DNA of 64,000 nucleotides from Mesorhizobium sp. B2-4-3 (GTDB lineage Bacteria > Pseudomonadota > Alphaproteobacteria > Rhizobiales > Rhizobiaceae). The translations under genes and the position numbers were made by a program. Shown here piece after piece: positions 43,024-51,619 of the stretch (positions are counted from its first letter, which is position 1; every line of letters starts with the position of its first letter). The DNA is taken from positions 1-64,000 of the forward strand of contig NZ_VFVL01000010.1 in assembly GCF_006442815.1 (NCBI RefSeq), given 5' to 3'. The notes below the pieces were generated by a model. It saw only the letters and a list, made by a program, of their open reading frames with translations, did not search any database and had not been told where the DNA came from.

Positions 43024-44076
43024 GTGAGCATCACAAGAAGACTTTTGGGGAAGGCGGCACTCGGCCTCGCCGGCGCGGCGCTGCTGATGCAGGGGACGGC
43101 GCTTGCCGCGGACCGTCCGGCGCCGTTCGACAAGCCGGGCGTCAAGATCGCGCTGGTGCGCTATCTGTCGACCGGCGACTTCTTCCAGGCCTATCTGTCG
43201 GGCGTCGAGGCGCAGGCCAAGGCGCTCGGCGTCGACCTGCGCGTGCTGGACAGCCGCCAGGATGCGGCGCTCCAGGCCGACATGGTCGACCAGGCGATCG
43301 CGCTCGGCGTGCAAGGCATCATCATCCAGCACGGCCTGACGGAATCGATGAAGGACGCCGCCCAGCGCGCGGTCGACGCCGGCATCAAGGTCGTCGCCTT
43401 CGACGTCAATGTCGAGAACCCGAAGATCCCGCAGGTCGAGCAGTCCGACAAAGACCTCGCCAAGCTCGCGCTCGAGCAGGCGGTCAAGGACAATGGCGAG
43501 AGCTGGAAGGCCGGCTATGTCTATGTCGCCGGCATAGCCCCGCTCGACCGCCGCAACGAGACCTGGGTCGACGTGAAGAAGAAATATTCGGGCATCAGCG
43601 AGGTCGCCATGTTCGGCACGCTCGACAACCCGATCGCCAACTCCGTCGCCAACCAGGCGCGTTCCGTGCTGCAGGCACATCCCGACATCAAGGTGATGTT
43701 CGCGCCCTATGACGAGTTCGCCAAGGGCGTGAAGATCGCCGTCGACGAGGCGGGCCTGAACAAGGGCATCAAGATCTACTCGGCCGACATCTCGACCTCG
43801 GACATCGCCGCCATGCGCGAGCCCGACAGCGCCTGGGCCGCGACCGCCGCCACCAACCCGGCGGTCGTCGGCCAGGTCTCGGTGCGCGCGCTGGCGCAGT
43901 TGCTTGCCGGCGAGGATCCCGGCCACAACGTCATCGTGCCGCCGACGCTGATCACCCAGAAGGAGCTGATCGACAAGGACATCAAGAACATGGAAGACCT
44001 GTCGGCCAAGCTGCCGCAGTTCGCCCATGCCGATGTCGCGATGCCGGCCTGGATGCCGAACCCGAACGCCAAGTAG
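43024..44076 (+). CDS. Sugar-type ABC transporter substrate-binding protein, GTG start
   Basis: A periplasmic binding protein of the ribose-binding (peripla_BP_4) group, 350 residues. The GTG at 43024 has GGAGG 8 nt upstream; an ATG at 43009 would overlap the ribosome site. The leader SITRRLLGKAALGLAGAALL has a twin-arginine-like pair and cleaves after GTALA-AD. The first domain begins VKIALVRYLSTGDFFQAYLS, the QGIIIQHG and VAFDVNVENP segments follow. Third gene of the operon and followed by a strong terminator. Confidence 0.9.
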   Translation: MSITRRLLGKAALGLAGAALLMQGTALAADRPAPFDKPGVKIALVRYLSTGDFFQAYLSGVEAQAKALGVDLRVLDSRQDAALQADMVDQAIALGVQGIIIQHGLTESMKDAAQRAVDAGIKVVAFDVNVENPKIPQVEQSDKDLAKLALEQAVKDNGESWKAGYVYVAGIAPLDRRNETWVDVKKKYSGISEVAMFGTLDNPIANSVANQARSVLQAHPDIKVMFAPYDEFAKGVKIAVDEAGLNKGIKIYSADISTSDIAAMREPDSAWAATAATNPAVVGQVSVRALAQLLAGEDPGHNVIVPPTLITQKELIDKDIKNMEDLSAKLPQFAHADVAMPAWMPNPNAK

Positions 44077-44097
44077 GTTCGGGCGGTCGCAAATGAA

Positions 44098-44128
44098 GAG
44101 AGCGGTCCAATGGGCCGCTCTCTTTTTT
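44098..44128 (+). terminator. Rho-independent terminator of the transporter operon
   Basis: GAGAGCGG at 44098-44105 pairs with CCGCTCTC at 44115-44122, followed by six T residues (44123-44128). This is the clearest intrinsic terminator in the window and ends the three-gene transporter operon. Confidence 0.95.
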
Positions 44129-44148
44129 CTGCCCAGGCCATTCCGGCC

Positions 44149-44388
44149 TCACCGCTGCCAGAAGGGTAGCTTGGCGATTTCCGCCTCGACCTCTTTCCTC
44201 GTCAGCCCGATGTCGTCGATCAGATGCGGATTGTCCGTCGCCATGCGCTTGAGCTCGAAGCGGAAATAGGCCTGCTTGCGGCGCTCGGCGAGGAGACCGC
44301 GCAAGGCTGAGAGGCTGTAGCGCCGGCGACCGTTGATCTGGGCTGGACGCGCCACCAGAGATGCGCAAGGTGCGAAGGTATCGTTCAT
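44149..44388 (-). CDS. DUF1127 small protein
   Basis: A 79-residue protein whose C-terminal half matches the DUF1127 family: RGLLAERRKQAYFRFELKRM, then DNPHLIDDIGLTRKEVEAEI and KLPFWQR. Such Arg-rich small proteins are frequent in rhizobia and some bind RNA or influence phosphate and carbon metabolism. ATG at 44388 has GGAGG 5 nt upstream; a further ATG at 44400 is inside the ribosome site region. It stands alone, divergent from the regulator at 44523. Confidence 0.85.
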   Translation of the reverse strand: MNDTFAPCASLVARPAQINGRRRYSLSALRGLLAERRKQAYFRFELKRMATDNPHLIDDIGLTRKEVEAEIAKLPFWQR

Positions 44389-44522
44389 GGCAACCTCCAT
44401 GCAGTAGCGGGTTCGAGAACCCGTAACCTGATTGAGACTGCAGTGTGCCGCAGGCGGCCGGCGGCGTAATTAAGCCGTCCCAAATAGTTCTCAAAACTTC
44501 CAAATCGGCTATAGATCGCCGC

Positions 44523-46028
44523 ATGCAGGGATCGCGCTTCGCTTTCGGACCGTTCGTGCTTGATCCGGGCGCGGGAACGCTGCTCCGGGGCGATGTTCCC
44601 GTTGCCGCCAGTCATCGCGGGCTGAAGCTGCTCGAAGCGCTCGTCGCGCGTCCGGGCGAAATCATCGCCAAGGCCGAGCTTATGGACGCAGCCTGGCCGG
44701 GCACCGCGGTCGAAGAAGGCAATCTCACAGTCCAGATCGCGCAGCTAAGGAAGCTGCTCGGTCCGGCGACCGGTGGCGGCGAATGGATCGCCACGGTGCC
44801 GCGCGTCGGCTATCGCTTCACCGGCACCGTCGAACAGCCCGACGCCACGCGCAAACCCTTGCCGCTGCCCGACAAGCCGTCGATCGCCGTGCTGCCCTTC
44901 ATCAATCTGAGCAGCGATCCCGAGCAGGACTCTTTCGCCGACGGCCTGACCGAAGACCTGATCACCGATCTCTCCCGGATCCCGGGCCTCTTCGTCATCG
45001 CGCGCAACTCGGTCTTTGCCTATAAGGGCAAGGCCATGGACGTGCGCGCCATCGCCGGGGAGCTTGGCGTGCGCTATCTGCTGGAAGGCAGCGCAAGACG
45101 GGCCGCCGGACGCGTGCGCATCAACGCCCAGCTGATCGACGCGCTGAGTGGCGAGCATCTGTGGGCCGAGCGCTTCGATCGCGGCCTGGAAGACATCTTC
45201 GCCGTTCAGGACGAGGCGACGGCCAAGATCGTCGAGGCGCTGCTCGGTCGATTGCGGGCGCCGCCGGCGCGCAACCGGCCAAAGAACCTCGAGGCCTATG
45301 ATCTCGTCGTGCGCGCGCGAAAACTGTTCGACGAGTCGCCGCAGATGGCGCGCGAAGCGCATCTGATGCTGACGCGCGCGATCGCTCTCGACCCGGATTA
45401 CGCGGAGGCCTATCGCTGGCTTGCGATGAACCATTGGATGGGATGGGTGCATTGGGGCGAGCCGTTCGAGCCTGCCCGCAGCACGTCCCTGGAACTGGCG
45501 CGCAAGGCCGTGGCGATCGATCCCAACGATGCCGGTTGCCGCTGGGTTCTGGCGAACCTTCTTGCCTATGAACGCGATTTCGAGCAGTCCGATGCGGAAT
45601 TCGCCAAGGCGATTGAGCTCGACCCGAACGAGGCCGATATCTGGGCGACATTGTCCGACATCGAGGTGCTAGCGGGAAAGATCGAGCAAGGTCTGGAACA
45701 CATTCGCAAGGCATTCCGGCTCAACCCATTTCCGCCGAGCTGGTATTATCTGACGCTCGGCCAGGCGCAATATGCGGCTGGCGACTATGAAGCCGCCGTC
45801 GAGACGCTGCGCCGCGACGAGACCTACCGCTCCAGCTCACGCCGCTTCCTGGCTGCAAGCCTGGCGCAGCTCGGCCGCCTCGACGAGGCACGCACAGAGG
45901 TTGCGCTGTTCCTTGTCGGCAATCCGCATTTTTCCACCCGCCGCTGGGTCGAGACGGAACCGTTCCGCGACGACGCGACGCTCAAGCATTTCGAGGATGG
46001 CTTCCGCACGGCCGGCCTGCCCGAATGA
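44523..46028 (+). CDS. Winged-helix regulator with TolB-like and TPR domains
   Basis: A 501-residue protein. Residues 1-103 are an OmpR/CadC-type winged helix (VFVLDPGAGTLLRGD start, then HRGLKLLEALVARPGEIIAK and PRVGYRFTG as the wing end). Residues 118-240 have the TolB-N-like segment IAVLPFINLSSDPEQDSFAD that is common in adenylate-cyclase-like regulators. Residues about 255-480 form helical repeats of the TPR type. No membrane segment is seen, unlike CadC. No ribosome site is clear before the ATG at 44523 and starts further upstream are possible. The target genes and signal are unknown; the divergent DUF1127 gene is one candidate. Confidence 0.85.
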   Translation: MQGSRFAFGPFVLDPGAGTLLRGDVPVAASHRGLKLLEALVARPGEIIAKAELMDAAWPGTAVEEGNLTVQIAQLRKLLGPATGGGEWIATVPRVGYRFTGTVEQPDATRKPLPLPDKPSIAVLPFINLSSDPEQDSFADGLTEDLITDLSRIPGLFVIARNSVFAYKGKAMDVRAIAGELGVRYLLEGSARRAAGRVRINAQLIDALSGEHLWAERFDRGLEDIFAVQDEATAKIVEALLGRLRAPPARNRPKNLEAYDLVVRARKLFDESPQMAREAHLMLTRAIALDPDYAEAYRWLAMNHWMGWVHWGEPFEPARSTSLELARKAVAIDPNDAGCRWVLANLLAYERDFEQSDAEFAKAIELDPNEADIWATLSDIEVLAGKIEQGLEHIRKAFRLNPFPPSWYYLTLGQAQYAAGDYEAAVETLRRDETYRSSSRRFLAASLAQLGRLDEARTEVALFLVGNPHFSTRRWVETEPFRDDATLKHFEDGFRTAGLPE

Positions 46029-46142
46029 GGCGGCCGGCCACGGTGACGGGCTAGTCGCCACAGCACAGGGATTTTGACCGGTCGGCTCCGTTTGCATTGG
46101 CAGGTGGCAAGCGTTGGAGATTGGCCGAAACGCCCATCGCGA

Positions 46143-46326
46143 TCGTCATTCTAGGGCGGAGCAGGAGCGAAGCTCCGTCGCGAAGACCCTAGAATCCATG
46201 CCGTTACCTTCGCCAAGGCGTGCAACGGAGCAAATTCTGCACCGCGGCAACGCTTCCAAGTCACGGCATGGATTCTATGGTCTGCGCTGCGTCGCTTCGC
46301 TCCTTGCTCCGCCATAGAATGACGAC
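46143..46326. repeat. Dispersed intergenic element, family B, copy 2
   Basis: Bounded by TCGTCATTCTAGGG and ATAGAATGACGA. The inner arms AGAATCCATGCCGTTAC and TCACGGCATGGATTCTA repeat the words of the copy at 37728-37886. The rest of the 446-bp gap between the regulator and ddl shows no gene. Confidence 0.75.
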
Positions 46327-46473
46327 GTTGGGGCGGCTTCAGCCAATCCCCGGCGTTTGCGCTGATTGAACGCAAATGAACGGAAAATCTTGTACCAAGA
46401 CAAGCGGCAACCTTCCAAATCCCTGTGTCGGGGAACTAGTCGCCCCTGCGTCCAGTTTCTCAAACCTTTTGCC

Positions 46474-47538
46474 TCAACGGCCGGCGCGCGCCAGCCCATG
46501 CGCCACCAGACGGTCGATGACCTCTGGATAGCTGACGCCGCTCGCCGCCATGGCCTTGGCGTACATGCTGATGTTGGTGAAGCCCGGAATGGTGTTGAGC
46601 TCGTTGATCAGGAAATTCATGTCCGGCATCAGGAAGAAATCGACGCGGGCCATCCCGTCGCAGCCGAGCGCTCTGAACGCCCTGGCGGCCATATCGCGCA
46701 TGGCATTCTCGACTTCCAACGGCAGCTCGGCCGGCACGATCAAGGCCGCGCCGTTCTCGTCGATATACTTGGCGTTGTAGTTGTAGAAGCCGTGACTTTC
46801 CGCGGGCACGATCTCGCCGGGCCGCGAGACGAAGAGCTCGCCCGTGGGTCTCTCCAGCACGCTGAATTCGATTTCGCGGCCACGGACGAATTCCTCCGCC
46901 AGGACCTTGCGATCGTGCTGGAAGGCTTCCGCCAGCGCGCGCTCGAATTCCTGACTGCCATTGACCTTCGCGACGCCGACCGACGAGCCCTGCCGCGCCG
47001 GCTTGATGAACAGCGGCAAGCCGAGCTTGTCTTCCAGTTTGGCAAGCGACGGCGACGCACCCTCATCGATCGTCACCGAGCGCGCAACCGGCAGTCCCGC
47101 CGCCTTCAGCAGCCGCTTGGCGATGTCCTTGTCGAGGGCCGTGGCCGAGCCCAGAATACCGCAGCCGGCGAGCGGCACGCGCGCCACTTCGGCCAATCCC
47201 TGCACCGCGCCGTCCTCGCCATGCAGACCGTGCAGGACCGGAAACAGGATATCGATGGCGGGCAGGTCGTGGGGCGCGCCATCGGCCGGGATCGCCAGCA
47301 TCCGCCCATAGCCGCCCGGCACCAGGCAGAGCTGCGTGCCGGCCGACGGCGTCGCCAGTGCGCAGTTCTCGAAGCGGCTCAGCAGCCATTGCCCTTCGCG
47401 CGTGACGAAGATCGGCACGGCGTCGTATTTCGCCGGATCCAGCGCCTGCATGACGTTGGCCGCCGAAAGCAGCGACACCTCATGCTCGGCGGAGCGCCCG
47501 CCGAAGAGCACGCCGATACGAAGTCTTTTCGCGGTCAT
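46474..47538 (-). CDS. ddlA: D-alanine--D-alanine ligase (DdlA type)
   Basis: An ATP-grasp ligase that makes D-Ala-D-Ala for peptidoglycan, 354 residues from an ATG with GGAG 6 nt upstream. RIGVLFGGRSAEHEVSLLSA opens the protein, FPVLHGLHGEDGAVQG contains the N-terminal active-site residues, PLFIKPARQGSSVGVAKV is the ATP loop and FLINELNTIPGFTNISMYAK the C-terminal one. The group with GGRSAEHEVS and about 350 residues is the DdlA branch. It is far from any mur/fts cluster in this window, so it is probably a second ligase beside a division-cluster ddlB. Flanked by gaps; monocistronic. Confidence 0.92.
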   Translation of the reverse strand: MTAKRLRIGVLFGGRSAEHEVSLLSAANVMQALDPAKYDAVPIFVTREGQWLLSRFENCALATPSAGTQLCLVPGGYGRMLAIPADGAPHDLPAIDILFPVLHGLHGEDGAVQGLAEVARVPLAGCGILGSATALDKDIAKRLLKAAGLPVARSVTIDEGASPSLAKLEDKLGLPLFIKPARQGSSVGVAKVNGSQEFERALAEAFQHDRKVLAEEFVRGREIEFSVLERPTGELFVSRPGEIVPAESHGFYNYNAKYIDENGAALIVPAELPLEVENAMRDMAARAFRALGCDGMARVDFFLMPDMNFLINELNTIPGFTNISMYAKAMAASGVSYPEVIDRLVAHGLARAGR

Positions 47539-47755
47539 CTGGGGCTCCACCAATGATCAAGGTTGGAGGTTGCAGGCCCTCCTTGAACCGTTTGAGCAGT
47601 AAGCGAAGGATTGAAGTGGGATTTTGACCGGTTCGAGCAGTTCTTCAGCAGAAGCGTGAAAAGGCCTTCGGTCCGGAACGGCGTCAATAAGGAGACGGAG
47701 CGGTCGGCGTTTCGTAGAACGACGAACCGCTCCAGGAGTGGGTGCCTTTGCCTGG

Positions 47756-47782
47756 TCAGCGCAGCGCTTCCGCGATGTTGCC
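47756..47782 (-). repeat. Decayed copy of the 3' end of the aldolase/SDR gene
   Basis: 27 nt match 48405-48431, the 3' end of the gene at 48405-50492, with three mismatches (24 of 27). Read on the minus strand it encodes G-N-I-A-E-A-L-R-stop, against G-N-I-A-A-A-L-R-stop in the intact gene. The toxin-antitoxin pair lies exactly between the two. Beyond about 17 further bases the match fades. Confidence 0.55.
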
Positions 47783-47799
47783 AATGTCGGTCGCGGCCT

Positions 47800-48072
47800 T
47801 TACTCGTTGAAGAGGTCCGAATGAGAACCGGTTCGTGCAAGCTGCAGTTCGTCATTACCGATGCGGTAGATCAAAAGCCAATCCGGTTCGAGGTGAGCGT
47901 CGCGAAAGCCTTTCCATTCGCCTTTCAGCGGGTGGTCCTTGTAAATCGGCGGCAGTTCGTGCTCGCCGACCAGGAGACCCAATATCTCACGCAATTTGCC
48001 AAGATCTTTGCCACGCTTCTCCATACGCTTCACATCCCGGCGAAATTGCCCGGAGCGAACTGGGATCAACAT
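47800..48072 (-). CDS. yafQ: YafQ-type ribosome-dependent mRNA interferase toxin
   Basis: A 90-residue RelE-superfamily toxin of the YafQ group. The N-terminus MLIPVRSGQFRRDVKRMEKR and the following KLREILGLLVGEHELPPIY, HPLKGEWKGFRDAHLEPDWL and LIYRIGNDELQLARTGSHSD fit the family, including the late His and Phe near HSDLF that matter for RNA cleavage. It starts one base after the antitoxin stop (TGA-C-ATG), so it is coupled to it. It would cleave mRNA on the ribosome when the antitoxin is degraded. Confidence 0.9.
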   Translation of the reverse strand: MLIPVRSGQFRRDVKRMEKRGKDLGKLREILGLLVGEHELPPIYKDHPLKGEWKGFRDAHLEPDWLLIYRIGNDELQLARTGSHSDLFNE

Positions 48073-48073
48073 G

Positions 48074-48331
48074 TCAGATTTCCAGATCCTTGAATAACTC
48101 GTCGGCCGAGGCGAAACGCTTGCCTTTGCCCTTCTCCAATTCGGCCATGGCCTTTCGAGTCGTTGCGTTCGGGACTTTCACCGGAAAGGGAAATTCCTTG
48201 TCGGCGGCGACACGGACCAGCAGTAAGCGAATGGCGTCGGAAACCGACAGGCCCATAGCCGCCAAGGCTTCCGTGGCCCGATCCTTGGTTGCGGTATCGA
48301 TCCGAGCGCGGACTACCGCATCTGTTGCCAT
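48074..48331 (-). CDS. dinJ: DinJ/RelB-family antitoxin
   Basis: An 85-residue antitoxin: an N-terminal ribbon-helix-helix region (VVRARIDTATKDRATEALAA, then MGLSVSDAIRLLLVRVAADK) for DNA binding and dimerisation and a C-terminal part that masks the toxin (KGKGKRFASADELFKDLEI). It precedes the YafQ gene as is usual. A perfect 17-nt palindrome 15 nt upstream of the ATG is the probable autoregulatory site. Confidence 0.9.
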   Translation of the reverse strand: MATDAVVRARIDTATKDRATEALAAMGLSVSDAIRLLLVRVAADKEFPFPVKVPNATTRKAMAELEKGKGKRFASADELFKDLEI

Positions 48332-48345
48332 ATCTGACTCCTTTT

Positions 48346-48362
48346 TAGCTACAATGTAGCTA
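48346..48362. promoter_or_regulatory. Antitoxin operator palindrome
   Basis: TAGCTACAATGTAGCTA is a perfect palindrome (8-bp arms, one central base) 15 nt upstream of the dinJ start. Ribbon-helix-helix antitoxins bind such sites to repress their own operon. Confidence 0.8.
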
Positions 48363-48404
48363 CAAAAGAGAATTCCTGCAAGCTGCAGTTTTACAGGATT
48401 GGCA

Positions 48405-50492
48405 TCAGCGCAACGCCGCCGCGATGTTGCCGCCGTCCACCGTCGTCACATCGGCCGTGGTGCGCTCGGCCAGTGCCTGGTGCAGGAATGCCTGCGCGAC
48501 GTCGTCGGCGGTCACTTCCTGTCCGAGCAGATTGCCGGACATGTATTCCTTTTCCGACACGCCGCGCGCGCCGGAGCGGCTGGCGATCATCGCGTCGGTC
48601 AGAAGCCCCGAGCGGATGCGGTCGGCATTTACGGCATTGGAGCGGATGCCATAGGCGCCGTAGTCCAAGGCGTATTGGCGCGACAGGAACAATGTCGCGG
48701 CCTTCGGGATGCCGTAGGCGCCGAATTTCGGGCCGGGATTGATCGCTTGCTTCGAGGTGTTGAACAAAAGCACGCCGCCGGTTCCCTGTTCCAGCATGAT
48801 GCGCACCGCATTCTGCGCCGCCGACTGGTGGGCGAAGAAGTTGAGCTCGAAACTCTTGCGCAAAGTGGCGTCGTCGAGCTCGCCGATGCGGCCTTCCCAG
48901 GCCGCGCCCGCATTCGAAACCAGGATGTCGACGCCGCCATAGACGGCGACCGCCTTGTCGAAGGCAGCGCGCATCTCGGCCGCCTTGGTGATGTCGGCGC
49001 CGACGCCGATCGAATTGTTGCCGGCGGCCTTCGCCGCGTCCGCCGCCTTGGCCGGATCGAGGTCGACGATCACGGAATGCGCGCCGTTGGCCGCGAACAG
49101 CTTTGCGGTCGCCGCACCAATGGCGCCGGCGCCGCCGGTGATCAGCACGACTTGGCCGGTCAGCGGCTTCGGCTTGTTCGAGGCGAGCTTGGCCTGCTCG
49201 AGAGACCAGTATTCGAGCGGAAAGAGGTCGGCCTTGGACAGCGGATGGAAATTGCCGACGGCCTCGGCGCCGCGCACCGCCTCGATCCACATCTCGCCGA
49301 CATCGGAGGCGATTTTCGCGTCCTTCAGCGTGCGGCCATGGCCGAACATGCCCAGCCCCGGCACCAGCGTCAGGCGCGGCATCGGGTCGAGCATGGTGCG
49401 CTTGACGTCGTCCAGCGCGTCATTGGTCTCGAAATAGGCGGTGTAGTCCTTGACGAAGGCATCGACATGGCTGCGCACCACGCCCTTGTAGTCGCCGAGC
49501 TTGCCGGCATCGGGCGCCGGCACCGCCATCGGTCCGGTCTTGATGCGGATCGACAGATCAGGCGTCGACACGCCGCGGCCGGCATAGTCGGCGATCTTGG
49601 CCGAATTGATGAAATCGACAATGGCGTCAGACGTGCGGAAGTCGCTGATCATACGGTCGAAGCGGCCTTCGCCGCGCGCCACCGCGACTGCGCCGCGCAG
49701 CATCGGCGCGATGTCGCTCGGCCGGGCGAGCTTTGCCGGCAGCGCTGCCTTGACCGCCTGCGGCTTGCCGTTCCTGGCGACATAATCCTCGGCCATGGTC
49801 ACATAGTGGATCATGCGGTCATAGGCCTGCCTGGCATCGTCGCCGAAAGTGAAGATGCCATGCTTGTCGAGGATCAGGCCCTCGACGTTCGGGTCGGCGT
49901 CGAACACTTCCGCGGCGACCTTGGCGAGGTCGAAGCCCGGCTTGATGTAGGGCACGTAACCCATCTTGTCGCCGAACACCTTTTTCACCAGTGCCTTGCT
50001 GTCTTCCTGGTCGACGATGGCGAGGATCGCCGTGGAATGCGTGTGGTCGACGAATTTGTGCGGCAAGAAGGCGTGCAGCAGCGTTTCGACCGAGGGGTTG
50101 GGCGAGGACGGGTCGATGAGGTTGGAGCGCTGCAGCGCCACCATGTCCTCGTCGGAGAGCTTGTCCAGAGAGCGCGCCTTGAGCAGCGCGCCCATCTTCA
50201 CCGCCGGCAGGCCTTGCGGCTCGATGACGGCCATGTCCCAGCCGCTGCCCTTGACGCAGAGCACGTCCCATTCGTCGCCGACCAGATCGGTGGCCTTGGT
50301 CTTGCAGGACGTGTTGCCGCCGCCATGCAGCACCAGCCGCGGCTCGCCGCCAAGCAGACGGGTCGTGTAGACGCGCAGCGCAAGGTCGCGGGCGACGCCC
50401 TTCTTGGCATAGTCGGCAACCATCTTTTCCGCGTCGGCGTCATTCCAAAGGTTCTGCATGTCGTTCCGTCCGGTTCCGTCTTTTTTGCTCAT
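48405..50492 (-). CDS. rhaD: Bifunctional rhamnulose-1-phosphate aldolase / short-chain dehydrogenase
   Basis: A 695-residue fusion known from rhizobial rhamnose utilisation. The N-terminal half (to about 420) is a class II aldolase with LVLHGGGNTSCK near 53-64, FVDHTHSTAILAI with the metal histidines, and LILDKHGIFTFG. The C-terminal half (about 430-695) is an SDR with LITGGAGAIGAA, NAGAAW and the YGIPK catalytic pair. Names for this fusion vary, including RhaD and rhamnose-associated dehydrogenase/aldolase. A second ATG at 50459 (MQNLWNDADAEK) may be the real start, since the family often begins there; neither has a strong ribosome site. No other rhamnose gene is in the window apart from the SorC regulator. 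Confidence 0.85.
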   Translation of the reverse strand: MSKKDGTGRNDMQNLWNDADAEKMVADYAKKGVARDLALRVYTTRLLGGEPRLVLHGGGNTSCKTKATDLVGDEWDVLCVKGSGWDMAVIEPQGLPAVKMGALLKARSLDKLSDEDMVALQRSNLIDPSSPNPSVETLLHAFLPHKFVDHTHSTAILAIVDQEDSKALVKKVFGDKMGYVPYIKPGFDLAKVAAEVFDADPNVEGLILDKHGIFTFGDDARQAYDRMIHYVTMAEDYVARNGKPQAVKAALPAKLARPSDIAPMLRGAVAVARGEGRFDRMISDFRTSDAIVDFINSAKIADYAGRGVSTPDLSIRIKTGPMAVPAPDAGKLGDYKGVVRSHVDAFVKDYTAYFETNDALDDVKRTMLDPMPRLTLVPGLGMFGHGRTLKDAKIASDVGEMWIEAVRGAEAVGNFHPLSKADLFPLEYWSLEQAKLASNKPKPLTGQVVLITGGAGAIGAATAKLFAANGAHSVIVDLDPAKAADAAKAAGNNSIGVGADITKAAEMRAAFDKAVAVYGGVDILVSNAGAAWEGRIGELDDATLRKSFELNFFAHQSAAQNAVRIMLEQGTGGVLLFNTSKQAINPGPKFGAYGIPKAATLFLSRQYALDYGAYGIRSNAVNADRIRSGLLTDAMIASRSGARGVSEKEYMSGNLLGQEVTADDVAQAFLHQALAERTTADVTTVDGGNIAAALR

Positions 50493-50544
50493 GAACAGAA
50501 AGCCGCGACGTCTTGATGACAGAAGCGGCGAGGGTGGATTTTTC

Positions 50545-50657
50545 AGAGCATGATGCCGAAAAGTGTGAAGCGGTTTTCGGACGACATCATGCTCTATCTC
50601 TTTGATTTAGAGCCGGATGATTTCAGGTCGGTTTGATCTGAAATCATCCGGCTCTAA
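50545..50657. repeat. Dispersed palindrome family C and a perfect 20-bp inverted repeat
   Basis: AGAGCATGATG at 50545-50555 pairs with CATCATGCTCT ending at 50595, around a GTGTGAAGCGGTTTTC core; this is the same family as 36871-36976. Next, TTAGAGCCGGATGATTTCAG at 50607-50626 and its exact complement at 50638-50657 form a 20-bp stem with an 11-nt loop. The right arm contains the TAG stop of the SorC gene, so the stem may end that transcript. Confidence 0.75.
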
Positions 50658-51619
50658 GATGCTTTTTTGCCGGCTTCGCCCGCGTGATTGAGCAGGCGCT
50701 CGGCCATGTGCGCGCCGATCACCAGATGCGTGCAGAGCCCGCCGGCGACGGCCGCTAGCAGCGGCTCGAACTTGGTGTCTTCCTGCACCACCATCAGGCG
50801 CTTTTCGATGGCGCGCAGCGAGGCGAGTTCGGCGGAAATGACGCGCCGGTTGTAGCTGCAGTCGAGCACCTCGCCCTTGGCGTCGATGATCTGCCCTGCG
50901 ATGACCCCGGCAGCCCCTTGGCTGCGCAGCGCTTCCATCTCGGCCGGCGACAGCGCGCCGCATTTCACCAGATGGCTGTCGGCATCGACCGCGCCGACGG
51001 AATAGAGCGCCAGATCGCAGTCGGCGACGCCGGCGAGCTGGTCGCGGATCACCGGCTCGGCGCGCAGGCCTTGCGCCAGTTCCTCGGTGGAGAGCACCAG
51101 CGGCGCATAGAAGTTGAGGCCCTTGGCGTTCAGCCGCCGCGCGATCTCCATCGTGCATTGGTCGGGCCGGTAGGAATAGGGCGCGCCGAGATTGCCGCAG
51201 AGCTGCACCACGGTGACGTCCTGCAGGTCGGCATAGGACATGATGTCGGCGATGGTGTAGACGGTGCGGCCCCAGGCGACGCCGATACGGTCGCCTTTCT
51301 TCACCAGCTCGAGAAAGACGCTCGCCGCCAGCACGGCGATATCGGTCGAGGGATCCGCGAGATAGGCATTTTCCGGCGCGATCCAGACGGCATCGAGCCC
51401 GAAGGTGTCTTCAAGTCGGCGCGCCGTGACGTCGTCGGTGAAGAGCTGCGTCGAGGTCGAGATGTTGACGATGCCGGTCTCGCGCGCCTTGCGCAGATAC
51501 ATGGCGACCGAGGCGCGGGAAATGTTGAGCTGGCTCGCCACTTCGTCCTGGCGAAGGCCGTGGGCATAGTAAAGCCAGGCGGCCTTGTGGATGAGCTGTT
51601 CTGCCGGTCTGATCGCCAT
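50654..51619 (-). CDS. SorC/DeoR-family sugar-binding regulator
   Basis: A 321-residue regulator. The N-terminal helix-turn-helix is AAWLYYAHGLRQDEVASQLN followed by ISRASVAMYLRKARETG (about 12-48), and the rest is a SorC-type sugar-binding domain with VAWGRTVYTIADIM near 112, RRLNAKGLNFYAPLVLS near 160 and GVADCDLALYSVGAVD near 190. ATG at 51619 has GAGGAGG upstream. It lies on the same strand as and just upstream of the aldolase/SDR gene (162 nt) and may regulate it in response to a sugar phosphate, in the manner of EryD. Divergent from the acyl-CoA synthetase. Confidence 0.88.
   Translation of the reverse strand: MAIRPAEQLIHKAAWLYYAHGLRQDEVASQLNISRASVAMYLRKARETGIVNISTSTQLFTDDVTARRLEDTFGLDAVWIAPENAYLADPSTDIAVLAASVFLELVKKGDRIGVAWGRTVYTIADIMSYADLQDVTVVQLCGNLGAPYSYRPDQCTMEIARRLNAKGLNFYAPLVLSTEELAQGLRAEPVIRDQLAGVADCDLALYSVGAVDADSHLVKCGALSPAEMEALRSQGAAGVIAGQIIDAKGEVLDCSYNRRVISAELASLRAIEKRLMVVQEDTKFEPLLAAVAGGLCTHLVIGAHMAERLLNHAGEAGKKAS

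Noticed and set aside
46068-47642. The 15-mer GGGATTTTGACCGGT at 46068 and again at 47628, flanking ddlA
   Set aside because: One to two 15-mer repeats are expected by chance in 64 kb, and the flanks do not extend the match, so a transposon-like origin is not supported.
47836-48390. The 14-mer TGCAAGCTGCAGTT inside yafQ and again near 48377
   Set aside because: Several 14-mer repeats are expected by chance in a window of this size; it does not coincide with the better 27-nt gene-end copy.
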